A stretch of DNA of 64,000 bases, taken from positions 13,156,392-13,220,391 of the forward strand of contig NC_067203.1 in NCBI RefSeq assembly GCF_026262505.1, given 5' to 3'. Both the position numbers and the translations under genes were made by a program. The notes below the pieces were generated by a model. It saw only the letters and a list, made by a program, of their open reading frames with translations, was not told the DNA's origin and ran no database searches. Positions 38,686 through 49,691 of this stretch are shown piece by piece. The stretch comes from Trichomonas vaginalis G3. Its lineage: Eukaryota; Parabasalia; Trichomonadida; Trichomonadidae. The first letter of the stretch is position 1; the number at the start of each line of letters is the position of its first letter.

Positions 38686-39326
38686 GGGTAGCGGAAAGTG
38701 ATGTGACCGAATAACAAAAAGTGCAAATAACTAAATAAATATTTGTAATCCTTTTGTTATTGTGACATATCTCAATAGTGTATATAAATATGTATTCAAT
38801 ACAAAGTTTGCATGGTCTGAGATCTTTAGCTAGTAGAGAAATAATGAATGGAAAAATTGAACTTTCAACTGTATCTAGTCTCTGGTTTTTGAATTAATAT
38901 CAAAGATACTTAAGTTGTGCAATATAGGTACACAGACCTATCTTTTCTATTGAGCAAAACATGTATCTATTAAATTTGTCCAAGATGCAATAAGTGATGA
39001 GATCTGGAACTATTTATCAAATTTGCACAAAATCAATGTATGAGAATAAATAACATATAAATACCAATTACTTCCGATACTTTTCGATATAATTCGCTCC
39101 TATTCAGAGTTTAATTAGATTTGTATCTAGTCTTTCAATATTAGATAAGGAGTATTTTTTCATATTTAAATACATATAAGCTATTGTTTTCTATGTTTTC
39201 TATTGAGTATATTTTTGGTTTAAAGCTCCAATCATGAGATAGTTAAAGTTTTTTACCCCTGTCATACGCGAAATTCACATATTTATCATAGGAGGGAAAA
39301 CCAAAAACTTGCAGATGTGATAATGA
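38686..39326. other. Intergenic
   Basis: About 640 AT-rich bases before the broken ankyrin gene; no gene seen. Confidence 0.45.
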
Positions 39327-40304
39327 AATCTTGATATTAATGAGAAAATTGATTATGAAATCACACCACTTGACTGTGCAATTAAATATGGATCAGAATT
39401 GTGTTTCAATTACTTGAAAAATTTAGGAGCACAATACACCGATAACTCCGAAGAATATGCTGTTCAAGGCGGGAATAAAAACATTTTTATGCAAATGATA
39501 GATGAAGGTAAATCATTTAAAAAAACGATTAATACAGCATTGGATTATCATAATTATGAAATTGCCGACTACCTCAAATCAAATTTTGAACAAACTCCAA
39601 ATTCAATAGCAGAAAGTATGCATTTCGGAAATTATGATATTGTATCTTATTTACTTAATAATGGAGAAGATATCAACAAAATTTATAATCTCTTTCTCTT
39701 CATATTTATCATTTTATGATAGAATTCTCTTTCTTTTCATATTTATCACTGTTTTATTACATTATCTCTATATTAATAAATGCCCTCTTAGTATTGCTAT
39801 CAATATGAATTCAATGGAAATTGTCCAATTCCTAGTTGAGCATGGTGCTGATGTTAACATGAAACTTATTCTCTTTCTTTTCATATTTCTCATTGTTTTA
39901 TAACATTATCATTCTTTTCATATTCATCATTTTATGATAGAATTCTCTTTATTTTCACATTTCTCATTGTTTTATTTGATTCACTTTCTTTTCACATTTA
40001 TCATTGTTTTATGAAATTCTCTTTATTTTCATATTCATCATTGTTTTATTTGATTCTCTTTATTTTCATATTTATTATTGTTTTATTTGATTCAGTTTCT
40101 TTTCATATTCATCATTGTTTTATGAAATTCTCTTTCTCTTAATATTTATCATTTTATGATAGAGTTCTCTTTCTTTTCATATTCATCATTGTTTTATGAA
40201 ATTCTCTCTATATTAATGAATGCCCTCTTAGTATTGCCAATCATAATTATAAAGCAACAAATATTATCAAATTCTTAGTTGAACATGGTGCTACAAATGT
40301 CTAA
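39327..40304 (+). pseudogene. Broken DUF3447/ankyrin gene with inserted CT-rich tandem repeats
   Basis: Fragments of the trichomonad ankyrin family are readable in three blocks. Block 1 (39327 to ~39690) reads Thr-Pro-Leu-Asp-Cys-Ala-Ile-Lys-Tyr-Gly-Ser, then Ile-Ala-Asp-Tyr-Leu-Lys and Tyr-Leu-Leu-Asn-Asn-Gly-Glu-Asp-Ile-Asn. Block 2 (~39775-39865) reads Cys-Pro-Leu-Ser-Ile-Ala-Ile-Asn, then Phe-Leu-Val-Glu-His-Gly-Ala-Asp-Val-Asn. Block 3 (~40218-40304) ends Phe-Leu-Val-Glu-His-Gly-Ala-Thr. The blocks are separated by low-complexity repeats. No N-terminal domain or start is present, so this is a relic of the 3' half of a gene like that at 29872. The first frame runs into the repeat and stops at 39719. 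Confidence 0.8.
39690..40215. repeat. CT/AT-rich tandem repeat inside the ankyrin relic
   Basis: About ten to twelve imperfect units of ~35-45 bases, of the form TTCTCTTTCTTTTCATATT followed by CATCATTGTTTTATGA. The array is interrupted once by an ankyrin fragment. A ~45-base piece (CTCTATATTAATAAATGCCCTCTTAGTATTGC-like) appears on both sides of the main block (~39763 and ~40206), so the array grew by duplicating a segment that included coding sequence. Confidence 0.75.
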
Positions 40305-40745
40305 TAAATCTTTCAATTGATAGTGATTTTTTTTAATTTCTGCTACGCTGCGCGCCCATATGACTTCTCAAAAATAAAAAAAAATCTCGACACTTAAAAT
40401 TATCCCACATTCATTGATTTGAATATACCACTGATCAGAGCATAGTTTCAGCATTATTAATTTGAGTGCATGCATCCACTTATTAGTTATATATGATTAT
40501 CGATAATCTGATTATTTGAATCAACTAGTTTGAGCAAGAGCAGATCTTGATTTTGTGCTTTTTATGATGGGGATGTGTTTTATAAGTTAATCTGTTGCAT
40601 ATTTCATTGACCAGATGCTAGTATTTTGAGTTTAAAAACAATATTTTAGCAATAATTTTGATTTATTATTTGAAGATAATCAAAATCTAAAAGAAAAACA
40701 ATAAATAAAAAGTTTTGTTTTGTTTTTGCTTTTTTTTTATACCAA
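40305..40745. other. Intergenic
   Basis: About 440 AT-rich bases. A GC patch CTACGCTGCGCGCCC lies near 40343. No gene recognised. Confidence 0.4.
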
Positions 40746-42359
40746 ATGATTGATGATTCATATGACTGGGTAGAGACTGATTACGAGCTTTTCAACAGGG
40801 TGACAGTTGAATATTTCAACAATGCATCATCGTGCGCACCAACAGATATCAGTTTTCTCCCAGTTGACTCTAAAGGAATTTTTTATCAATATTCTAACGG
40901 CAATAAATCATATTTAAACGATGTAAAAGAAGGAAAAATTATCGTTCAATACAATGATACTAGCAATATCTGGATTATCGTTCAAAATTCCGAAGTTTTG
41001 AAATATAATACTCAATTTTACAGGAAATGCAATTATGACATCATACAAGCCATTCCTAACGCAAATAAATTATATCTTTTACTAGCAAACAATTCAATTA
41101 TCGAATTAAGTGAAACAAGTCAATCCACATTCATTTCAGCGCCATTCCCACTATTTAAATCTTCCAAGATTCTTGCAATTCATATCTTTTCGAAATATTT
41201 ATGCACAATTAACCAGGATTTCGTTTTTTCAGTTTATGAACTCAAAACCCGCCAAACAGCATATACAACAAATCTTTCAGAATTGATATATGCTGATTTC
41301 CCAGTTAAATCTATAGAATCCATTAAATTCGCAAGTATTTCAAATAACGATTTTCATTATTTGACTTTAGGAGTCAATGTCGAGACCAATGATGGCAAAA
41401 TCGATTCCTACGTCATCAACGGAATATACCACTACAAGTATCTCAACCTTTTCGAGACAAAAAAGATCAGTAACGTCAAAATTTTGTCAATTCACCCATC
41501 AAGGTCATATTTCGTGGTCAACGTTAAGGACGATGAGTACATAATTACCAAGGCTTTCAATCTAGAAGGCAGAGATATCGGAAGAATCGCGAGATATCAA
41601 GAAAACATGAAATTTATTTCAAAAGATGTTGCAATTTCAGAAAGTAACCACTTAGTACAACTCCTTCCTTCCATGAGACGAAATAATCAACAGATTTCGG
41701 ATGCTCTTAACATTGTTTCTGAAATTGTAAATTGTTATCCGGAAGATGTCATCAATGACGCAAAAGCCGCATTCTTTAGAGCAGAATTCCCTGTAAGCGA
41801 ACTCAGAAAATGCGATAAAGTTGCAAATCTCCTTTATAAATTTGATTATAATCTTTATGAAATTGTTTACAAGGGAATTTGCAAGTTTGTTGAGCAAGTA
41901 TCAGTAGATAAACCATGTAATAAGGCTATCTTTTCAACAACAGAGCTTCCAGGCGTTTTTGACAAAGCATTTTCTCCTTATGCGTTTTCTATCTTGGAAA
42001 TTGCATTTGATTTCCACGCATTCATACAAGCAGCATGTTGCAGTCCATCAGAAGCAAGTTTGAACTTCCTTGGCAAGGTTGGAGACATTCTTCATCCGAT
42101 TGTCTACAATTACGTTACTTTTATTAACATAATGAGTTCCCCTGTTATTGAAGGATTCGTGTTTCACCCGTCTAAGTTCGTTCCTGATAAATTCCCTGCT
42201 TTATTTAAGCAAGAAATCCGTTTTGTCATTACAAAATTAGGAGAAGGCAAAACTCCACAAACATCATACCTCAGTCAGAAAAATAAAGCTGAATACATCA
42301 AGATGCTCATTTGCCCAACAACAGAACAAAAATTGTTATTAACAAATTTAGAAGAATAA
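40746..42359 (+). CDS. Hypothetical 537-aa protein, beta-propeller-like then helical
   Basis: I do not recognise the family. Residues ~50-300 alternate short beta-type strands and turns (Tyr-Gln-Tyr-Ser-Asn-Gly, Ile-Ile-Val-Gln-Tyr-Asn-Asp, Lys-Leu-Tyr-Leu-Leu-Leu-Ala-Asn-Asn) with a blade-like rhythm and no WD signature. Residues ~310-537 are helical with several Cys and Phe. This propeller-plus-solenoid plan is shared by scaffold nucleoporins and vesicle-coat proteins, and the window holds one such nucleoporin (21874-24558), but there is no specific motif to join them. No signal peptide or membrane segment. The ATG at 40746 is the first in frame. Codon use is like the neighbouring host genes, so this is a real gene. 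Confidence 0.75.
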   Translation: MIDDSYDWVETDYELFNRVTVEYFNNASSCAPTDISFLPVDSKGIFYQYSNGNKSYLNDVKEGKIIVQYNDTSNIWIIVQNSEVLKYNTQFYRKCNYDIIQAIPNANKLYLLLANNSIIELSETSQSTFISAPFPLFKSSKILAIHIFSKYLCTINQDFVFSVYELKTRQTAYTTNLSELIYADFPVKSIESIKFASISNNDFHYLTLGVNVETNDGKIDSYVINGIYHYKYLNLFETKKISNVKILSIHPSRSYFVVNVKDDEYIITKAFNLEGRDIGRIARYQENMKFISKDVAISESNHLVQLLPSMRRNNQQISDALNIVSEIVNCYPEDVINDAKAAFFRAEFPVSELRKCDKVANLLYKFDYNLYEIVYKGICKFVEQVSVDKPCNKAIFSTTELPGVFDKAFSPYAFSILEIAFDFHAFIQAACCSPSEASLNFLGKVGDILHPIVYNYVTFINIMSSPVIEGFVFHPSKFVPDKFPALFKQEIRFVITKLGEGKTPQTSYLSQKNKAEYIKMLICPTTEQKLLLTNLEE

Positions 42360-42880
42360 AAATAATTTTAATTTTTTTTTCCCTAATAAATAATATTTTC
42401 TATTATTAACTTTTTATTTTAACTTGTTTAATTATGACTATACGATTGTAAACCCGAAAAAAATAAGCTTTCACTCCTAATATTTGGATTTCTGTCTTCA
42501 AACTTTTTTGCAGAAGATAAGGTTTATCATCCCAGAAAGTTTTGCCTTTATATACTCATTATATGGTTCAAATTGATACAAAATACCAAAAATATTTTTA
42601 AAATTTTTTATTTATAAAATTTTCTAGATGGGATTGACTCGACAAGGCGAAGCTTTCACGGATATTATAGTGGTGGACAAACACTCACAAATGCACTGTT
42701 GTCTCTATCAATGTTGTTGATTGCTATGGCATTCAAAACATTATACATATTGAAGAGATTTGTGGCACACTATGTCCAACAACTTGTGGATTTGATGCAA
42801 AAAGAGCAAAAAAATTGATAATTTTGGAAATGATGAAATATAAGTTTAAATCAAACAAAACAAAAACATTCTATTCAATA
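42360..42880. other. Intergenic, convergent 3' ends
   Basis: About 520 bases. A less AT-rich stretch at 42628-42820 reads open in one frame (Thr-Arg-Arg-Arg-Ser-Phe-His-Gly-Tyr-Tyr-Ser-Gly-Gly onward) and may be a gene relic. I cannot name it. Confidence 0.4.
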
Positions 42881-44008
42881 TTATAACTCTATAAATGAAT
42901 AAGCGCTCTTTGATAATGAACTCATTTGCCTTTGCATTGATAATGAAGTTCCGGCTTTCTTGAAAACGCTTTGTTTAGCACAGAGAGGCTTCGGAGAGTC
43001 GCATTTGAGTTTCATAACTAAGTGAGGCTGATACATTCTTGGAGAAAAGTCATTTGTAAAAGGTGAAACAATATTATGATCGAATCTGAGTTTACTAGCA
43101 CATCTTGATTGTTCTGCAAGAGCTGACATTTGAATTTCTGGTACTTCAGGTTCTTCTCTTGTTAATAATTTCTTACCGACCATTGAAGTTGAAAATGGCG
43201 ACTTCTTTTCATTGTCAAACCAATCATTCTTAAGAATATTTTCTAAAGACTTTCTTTCTAATGGGTCAACTTTCAACATTGAACCAATAAGTTCTTTAAC
43301 ATCATTTGAGAGGTAGCTTGGGTACGTGAAATCAGCGTTATATATTTGTTTGAGCATTATAGCAGTATTGTTTGTTTTCCATGGATGTTCGCCAGTAACC
43401 ATTCCGAACAAGATTACACCAAGGGACCAAATGTCACTAAGACGACCATCATACTCCTGATTTTGAAGGCACTCTGGAGCTGTATATATTGGTGAACCGA
43501 CAAAAGTAGACATCAAAGTTGATTCCTTGAGATATCCACAAAGACCAAAATCCGAGATCATTACTTTAGGGAACTTATCAATTAATATGTTTTCAGGCTT
43601 TAAATCACGGTGAGCTATACCAAAAGAATGACAATAACTGATTGCCGATACAATTTGCTTGAATACTAGTGCTGCAGTATGCTCATCAAGCCTCTTCTTC
43701 TTGAGTATGTAATCAAATAACTCTCCACCTGCGCAGTAGTCTAAAACTAAGTAGAAATTATTTTCATCTTCAAAGATATTGTGCAATTTGACTAACCCAG
43801 GATGATCCATGTAAGCCATAGTATCAATCTCTCTTTGGAATGTTTCTTCCTCTTTAGAATTTTTCAAATTTGATTTTTTGAAACATTTAATGGCAAAAAG
43901 ACGCCTGAGTTCTGGATTATATGCTTTATATACTGTAGCAAAAGCACCAGAGCCAATAACACCATTGATTTTATAATGATGAATGTACTCTGGTATTTCT
44001 TCAGACAT
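42881..44008 (-). CDS. CAMK-group (SNF1/AMPK-like) Ser/Thr protein kinase
   Basis: This 375-aa protein has a complete kinase domain at residues 12-266. The Gly-loop is Gly-Ser-Gly-Ala-Phe-Ala-Thr-Val, the Lys is in Phe-Ala-Ile-Lys41, and the catalytic loop is His133-Arg-Asp-Leu-Lys-Pro-Glu-Asn. Asp153-Phe-Gly follows, with an activation segment ending Gly-Ser-Pro-Ile-Tyr-Thr-Ala-Pro-Glu. All catalytic residues are present, so it should be active. Tyr-Cys-His-Ser-Phe-Gly-Ile-Ala-His-Arg-Asp and the subdomain VIII-IX spacing point to the CAMKL/SNF1-related branch that is greatly expanded in trichomonads. The C-terminal ~105 residues are basic and Ser-rich without a known domain (no UBA or KA1 seen). 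Substrate unknown. TTTCAAAATG is the start context. Confidence 0.95.
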   Translation of the reverse strand: MSEEIPEYIHHYKINGVIGSGAFATVYKAYNPELRRLFAIKCFKKSNLKNSKEEETFQREIDTMAYMDHPGLVKLHNIFEDENNFYLVLDYCAGGELFDYILKKKRLDEHTAALVFKQIVSAISYCHSFGIAHRDLKPENILIDKFPKVMISDFGLCGYLKESTLMSTFVGSPIYTAPECLQNQEYDGRLSDIWSLGVILFGMVTGEHPWKTNNTAIMLKQIYNADFTYPSYLSNDVKELIGSMLKVDPLERKSLENILKNDWFDNEKKSPFSTSMVGKKLLTREEPEVPEIQMSALAEQSRCASKLRFDHNIVSPFTNDFSPRMYQPHLVMKLKCDSPKPLCAKQSVFKKAGTSLSMQRQMSSLSKSAYSFIEL

Positions 44009-44182
44009 TTTGAAAGTCTCGGAAGAACTTTCAGAAAAATTTCATAAAATTACACATTTTTCAGAACTTTAGGGACGCAACAATTGAATTAAACATTTGG
44101 ACAAATCATTATTATTTGTTTGATTCGCACAATATATTTAAAAGCATCGAAATTACTTTTGTGATACCTTTCAAATTGAATA

Positions 44183-46353
44183 TTAAGGGTGCACCCGTAT
44201 GTACGTTTATTTGAGAGGAGGATTACCCTCTCAATTTTGAGGGATTCGTTAGTTTATTTTCTCGATGAATATGCAATAAAATTTGATTTTTACCTTATCA
44301 ATATACTTCATATAATATACACATGTTCATGTAAAAACTTTTTTCCAAAATCCTCAGTAGGGTTGTTAAAAATATCAAAATTTAGCGTTTTGAAGACACC
44401 ATGGTGTCTGAGAATTTTCCCTTCCTTATTGGCGTGTAGAAATAAATGCGCCAATAGATTGAAGAAGAAGAATTGTTTTTCTCTTAATGAACTTTAATCC
44501 TTTTGATATAAGAATATTAAAAACATTAATATAATTTCGATTTCGGAAATTAAATTTCCAAAATTTTTTGTCGATTTCGGAAATAACAGGATCCCGCATC
44601 CAACACGCGCAACAACAACACAAAACACACTTTTTTGGTTCGTTCATGCGTTTTTAATCGTAATTTATGTAATTCAATGATTTGGAATAAATTTTACAAA
44701 AATAGAACCTATATTATATTCTTTTCAAAGATTCTTGCAAATCATCAAAAATAATTGTATTTTAAAAAACGATCAAATTATCCTTTCATTATTTTAAACT
44801 TAAATTAGTTTTTATGATTGACTAAAGCAATCATATTTATTCATCATTAAATAAACAAAAAAATAATATTTGAGAGTTATTTCAAAAAAAAAACATTGAA
44901 TTTATTAATTTGTCTCAATTTCAGGATTATAAATTTTTATAATTTCAATATTTTGAAATACACTTTTTAATATTTCAATATTTATGATATTTCAATGTAT
45001 TAAGTGGTCTCAAATTGAGCTTCTCAAATATAAGTTGGCCTATTCAAATAATAAATTAAATAATATTTCAAATAATAAATAAAAGTGATTGAGGTCATAG
45101 CAAAACGGCTGTTTCAGTCATTAATTCTTAAAAATAAAAAGGGTAAAAACTAAATAAAATGGTAAAATTCAATAGTATCTGTGCTATCTTTCAATTTGAA
45201 GGTGTCTTTTGAAACCGCAAGACACATTGAATTTTTGAATAGTGTATTATGGTTTGACAGACACCAATGAAAAAAATAAAATGATATTTATTTTAAATAT
45301 ATAAGATCCTTATATAAAATATAAATATTTTATCGTTTTATTTTCTTGTTTTAGAAATGTTTTTTATTGAAAAATCAATAAAACTAACTCCAAAATAAAA
45401 TTTTTGATTTAAAGACACTATGATGACACCAGGCAAATCTTCCAAGACACCTATCGTCGGGAATCTAACAACCCGAATCCTCAGGAATTAAGGGATTTTT
45501 GAATTTTAAGAATTTTTTTCAAATTTTTTCGAAAAAAAAAATATTTTCAGAACAGCCTTAACGGCTAAGATTTAGGAACAATGTTAAGTATCAAAAAGAA
45601 AGGAGGTCTGATATAGACAACATATATCGTTGAAGGTTGAAAAAATCTCTAATATTTGAGCCCAAAATTTCAAATTTTAATTTTTTGAAAAAAGAGGCCA
45701 CCCGTATGTACGTTTATTTGAGAGGAGGAGGATTATATTTTGAAAGGGTGAAACATTATGAATATGTTAATTATATAATAATATGTATTATTATAAAAAG
45801 AAAAAATAAAGCACGTTAAAATTTTTCTTTCTTGATTTTTTACAAAATCTACTTAGAATTATGCAAAATATGACTAAATATTATAAATTTCAAGTTAAAT
45901 TTTAATTTTGATAAATAATTTAAATTTCAAAATATCAAGTTCAGTTCGACTATGTATGTAGTAATTCCTCAATAAAGTGCCAAAACCCTATTAAAATATA
46001 TGAACATTTTCAACATTTTAATGTTTTTATTTAAAAATTTGATGGAATATGAGCTTCAAACAATTATTATGTAAATAAAAATAATTAAATATATGTATTT
46101 ATTCGTATTACAACCGTAGTAAGTCGATTCTTCCTTTCTTCTACTGAGGTTTGAATTTGATTTCGAATTGTAAAGAGATTCAAAGGGAAAATACTAGCGG
46201 ATAAAAACTACCTCCATGAAAGGGTCATAATGGAGTCAAGTTGTATTTTTTGATATTTTTTGCTTTTCGAGCCTAAATAGGTAGCCAAGATAATGCCTAA
46301 AAATAAGGTTCTAAATTCTGAAGTTTACACGATCATCTCGTGTGCACCCTTAA
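44183..46353. mobile_element. 2.2-kb non-coding element with TTAAGGGTGCAC inverted ends
   Basis: TTAAGGGTGCAC (44183-44194) and its reverse complement (46342-46353) are directly flanked by TA on both sides, a likely TA target duplication. The inside is AT-rich, with no transposase or other supported gene. A 31-bp direct repeat beginning CACCCGTATGTACG occurs at 44192-44222, right after the left end, and again at 45699-45729. Small palindromes (GAGAGGAGGATTACCCTCTC near 44213, GACACCATGGTGTC near 44395) are also present. The ends resemble those of the 18840-19944 element, suggesting one non-autonomous family. Confidence 0.6.
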
Positions 46354-47747
46354 TAATCGTTTGCCTTTTTGAGATTGAGATATTATTTTTTCAGCAAAAT
46401 CAATTTAATCATGGATAGAAGACATCCAAGATTAACTAAAGTATATTTCAGTTTAATTTTTTTTCCGCTTGCCATTCGCATAAATTTAATTTGATCATAT
46501 TGCAACAGTATGGTAGTGCTAATAAGTTTTCGTTTTCGCTTTAAAATTGCAATCGATTTTGTCAATAAAATGAAAAAACTGATAATTGGATCATAAAGAC
46601 TATGCACTAATTGATTACAATGGATGAAGTACAACCTTCTTCAAGCCACTACGGATATTCTACAGTTCAATGTTATCAAATCTTCAGAAGGGAGATTATG
46701 CATTTAAAATAAATGATCTTTAGAATCCCAATTTGATACAGTTGATTGTAAAATAATATCCATAGAAATTATATAATTTTCGATGTGGTGAATATATGCA
46801 TCAAAAATGCCTTAATTATATAAACCATACATCTAAAACAAGGTAGAACAATCTTTGTTTATTCATATTCACAAAAGGAGAATAATTTCAAACTTCTGAA
46901 TTTGATAGCATCGAACAAGTTGTGTGACACTGGGGGGGGGGGTTCAATAATAGTGACACATGCGAATCTTAAAATGATTTCCAATTTACATTCAACATAT
47001 AATTTTTATAAGATTCGCTAATGCTATATTAAGAGGTGTTTTTAGGTCATAAATCTATAATTATGATTTGCTTATTCTTGTGCATAACGTTACATTGAAA
47101 GAAATAACCTCACAGGTGTTGAACGAAATTGAGTGTTTCGAATCATTGAGTTACTTTCTGACAATGATCAAACAATATAGGACACGAGGAATACATTCTA
47201 TGATCTTGATATGAAATTATATATCTTCAATCATTTGTACTTTCCTATGAGTAGAATCAAAGATATTAATTAAAGAAGAATGAACTTTATCTCTAAACAT
47301 GCCATGAGACTTGAATATAGTTTCTAACAACATCATCCAACCTTGAGCTAGAATAAACGAAATGTGCATTATGAATTGAATTTTAGGACATTGAAAATAC
47401 TTCTCTTTACTTCAGTAATAAAATAATTCTGATGGTATTGCAAAATGTTAAATTAAAGAAGCTCTCCTTTGTAAAGCAGGAATATTTTTTTGAAATCAAA
47501 GTGAACTTTACATTTTTAACCGTAAGAATAATAGATAAGAATCCCAAATTGCTGTTCAATTGATATGAATAATGATCATCTTTTAATTCAAATGCGACCA
47601 AAATCATTGTGGGTACATTCAAAAATTAATTGAAAAGTTTACATTTTTGAAAATCCAGTATTGTATTCTTCTATTGATATACAAAAATATATATTTAAAT
47701 TGAATGAGATTTTTTTTGTTTGAATGTGCTCAATTTTTTATCGTACC
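46354..47747. other. Intergenic with a run of eleven G
   Basis: About 1.4 kb of AT-rich DNA with no supported gene; small open frames here are Ile/Lys/Leu-biased. An uninterrupted run of 11 G lies at 46932-46942, exceptional in this composition. Confidence 0.5.
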
Positions 47748-48974
47748 ATGTTAATTGAAATTTTTAAAAGTGACAAAATGACTACAACTCCTACGAAATC
47801 TAAAGGAAAGATAGAAAGCCTCCCCAGCCTAGACTTGGATTTTGATATCAATGAAGACATAAGTCCATCTCATAATATTAGATCACCATCAGGACAAGCA
47901 TCACCTTCATATATCAACTCATCTACCTCTCAGATTGATGTTCCATTTCCAGATATGCCAAATTACGACGATGATGACGAAATTCCACATGATATATACT
48001 CACCACAAACTCCAACTTCTCCTTATGGTGTCAATCATGTATCAAGTTGGGCATCAACATCATCATTTGATGGTGAAATCGAAAAATTCTTTACAGATAT
48101 GGCAAAAGAATCAACTGATAACCCAGAAATAAGTCTTTTAATTTTAAATACATGGAATGAACTATCCAAATCAGCTCCAGGCCAACCTGGTGAATTGTTA
48201 GCCGAAAAAATCAATTCCATTCCAGAGGATTCACTATCTCCGACACTATTAAATCAAATCTTCTCACAGCTTGATGATATCAGGACAACTATATCATCAC
48301 CAATAACAGCATGCTTATTCTATCAATCCTGTCTAACTTTGTACCAAAAATTACCAAAAACTACAATTCTTGGCGATTGTTCTCTCGATTTGTTCAGAGA
48401 ATCAATAATTACTGCATGCACTATTATAGGAAACGAAATAGTTGATTTGTACATCAAAGCAATTCAATTTCCAGTTGAGTCAGAAAGATTTTCGAAAATA
48501 GAAAACAAACTCATCGAAATACGCAAACGTTTTAAGACTCCTTCAGAAGAAAAGCTGTTTTCATGCGTTAGAGAGTACATAGATTGTCATTTAAGTAATA
48601 CTGTGATAATTAATCATCTTTGTGAAAATTTATTCAGCGCAAGTAGGATGAATACGAATATTTCCGAAATAGAAGCCCATACAAAGATAAAACTCCTCAA
48701 ATTCCAGGAACTTATATTACTTGTTCTTGCTAATAACGCAATTTTGGCTGATCCTAAAGTTTATCGGGATTTTGCACCTCATATTGAACCAAACTTGGCG
48801 TATCTGATACTTTGCAATATACATCCTGATGATTTGCAGCCAGAAAAAATTGATTACAAATTAATCGAAAGATTTATGAATACTTATAAGATAAATCTTA
48901 ATGTTAAGCATGAAGATATGCTTCTCAAGATCGAAAACATTGAAATCAGTGAATGGGACTCAATCCAGATTTAA
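47748..48974 (+). CDS. Hypothetical 408-aa protein, disordered N-terminus and helical C-terminus
   Basis: I do not recognise it. The N-terminal ~110 residues are rich in Ser, Pro, Asp and Thr with SP/TP sites (Ser-Pro-Ser-His, Ser-Pro-Gln-Thr-Pro-Thr-Ser-Pro), typical of a disordered, phosphorylated region. The rest (~110-408) is helical throughout, with repeated Leu/Ile patterns and some Cys, perhaps an armadillo- or VHS-like bundle; no motif proves this. No signal peptide or membrane helix. Start choice is uncertain: in-frame ATGs lie at 47724, 47748 and 47778. I prefer 47748 because an initiator-like TCAATTTTTTATC lies just upstream and leaders in this genome are short; 47778 (Met-Thr-Thr-Thr-Pro) is also plausible. 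Confidence 0.7.
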   Translation: MLIEIFKSDKMTTTPTKSKGKIESLPSLDLDFDINEDISPSHNIRSPSGQASPSYINSSTSQIDVPFPDMPNYDDDDEIPHDIYSPQTPTSPYGVNHVSSWASTSSFDGEIEKFFTDMAKESTDNPEISLLILNTWNELSKSAPGQPGELLAEKINSIPEDSLSPTLLNQIFSQLDDIRTTISSPITACLFYQSCLTLYQKLPKTTILGDCSLDLFRESIITACTIIGNEIVDLYIKAIQFPVESERFSKIENKLIEIRKRFKTPSEEKLFSCVREYIDCHLSNTVIINHLCENLFSASRMNTNISEIEAHTKIKLLKFQELILLVLANNAILADPKVYRDFAPHIEPNLAYLILCNIHPDDLQPEKIDYKLIERFMNTYKINLNVKHEDMLLKIENIEISEWDSIQI

Positions 48975-49691
48975 AAAACATTTCTGTTGGTTGTTATTTG
49001 AATTTGTAGCTTTTTATATCATAAATATTTGTTTTTCGTTTGATTTCTTCTTATTTTTTTACTGTTATGAAAATTGTTTTAATATTTTGATTTTTTCATT
49101 GAGAATATCCTATTTTTAAAAGCGTATTTGTTTCTACTTGGAATGTTTATTAAATTGAACAATATGTTTCGAGAGATTTCGAATGAAATGATTCAGATTT
49201 ATTTCAATTATGAAATGTAAAAGCCCCAATGAGATTTTTGAAGATAAAATATGGTCTTTTATGGTATTTATGCTCTGAAAAATCCTGTTGTGCTACCTTG
49301 AAACTCACCATTATTCATTCTGTTTGAAATGAAAAATATAATTCGAGTCGTATTGTATTGAAAGATACATTTGAAGATATTAAACCATGTACTAAAACAT
49401 ATATCATTATTACTATGTAAATGCATGAAGATCGCAATAATTTCGAATTCCGAAGTAGTTTCTTATGTTTTATTGATTTAATAACTCTGCACTGAATACT
49501 TGTAACGAGTCTAATAATTTTCTCTAGTGTATTAGTTCTCAATAGCATACTGAAAGAATAGAATTATTTTATTTATGAAATAGAGTATATATTTCTGCGC
49601 AAAAATTAATGTCCCTATAGTTAATGTTTTATGTTTCACATTTCATTGTTTTCAATATTTGTTGCTAAAAAAATAAAAATAAAAAATTTTT
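48975..49691. other. Intergenic
   Basis: About 720 AT-rich bases between two plus-strand genes; no repeat, RNA gene or initiator match recognised. Confidence 0.45.

Noticed and set aside
46383-47622. Two minus-strand frames of 71-83 codons
   Set aside because: Biased composition and no family or initiator support.
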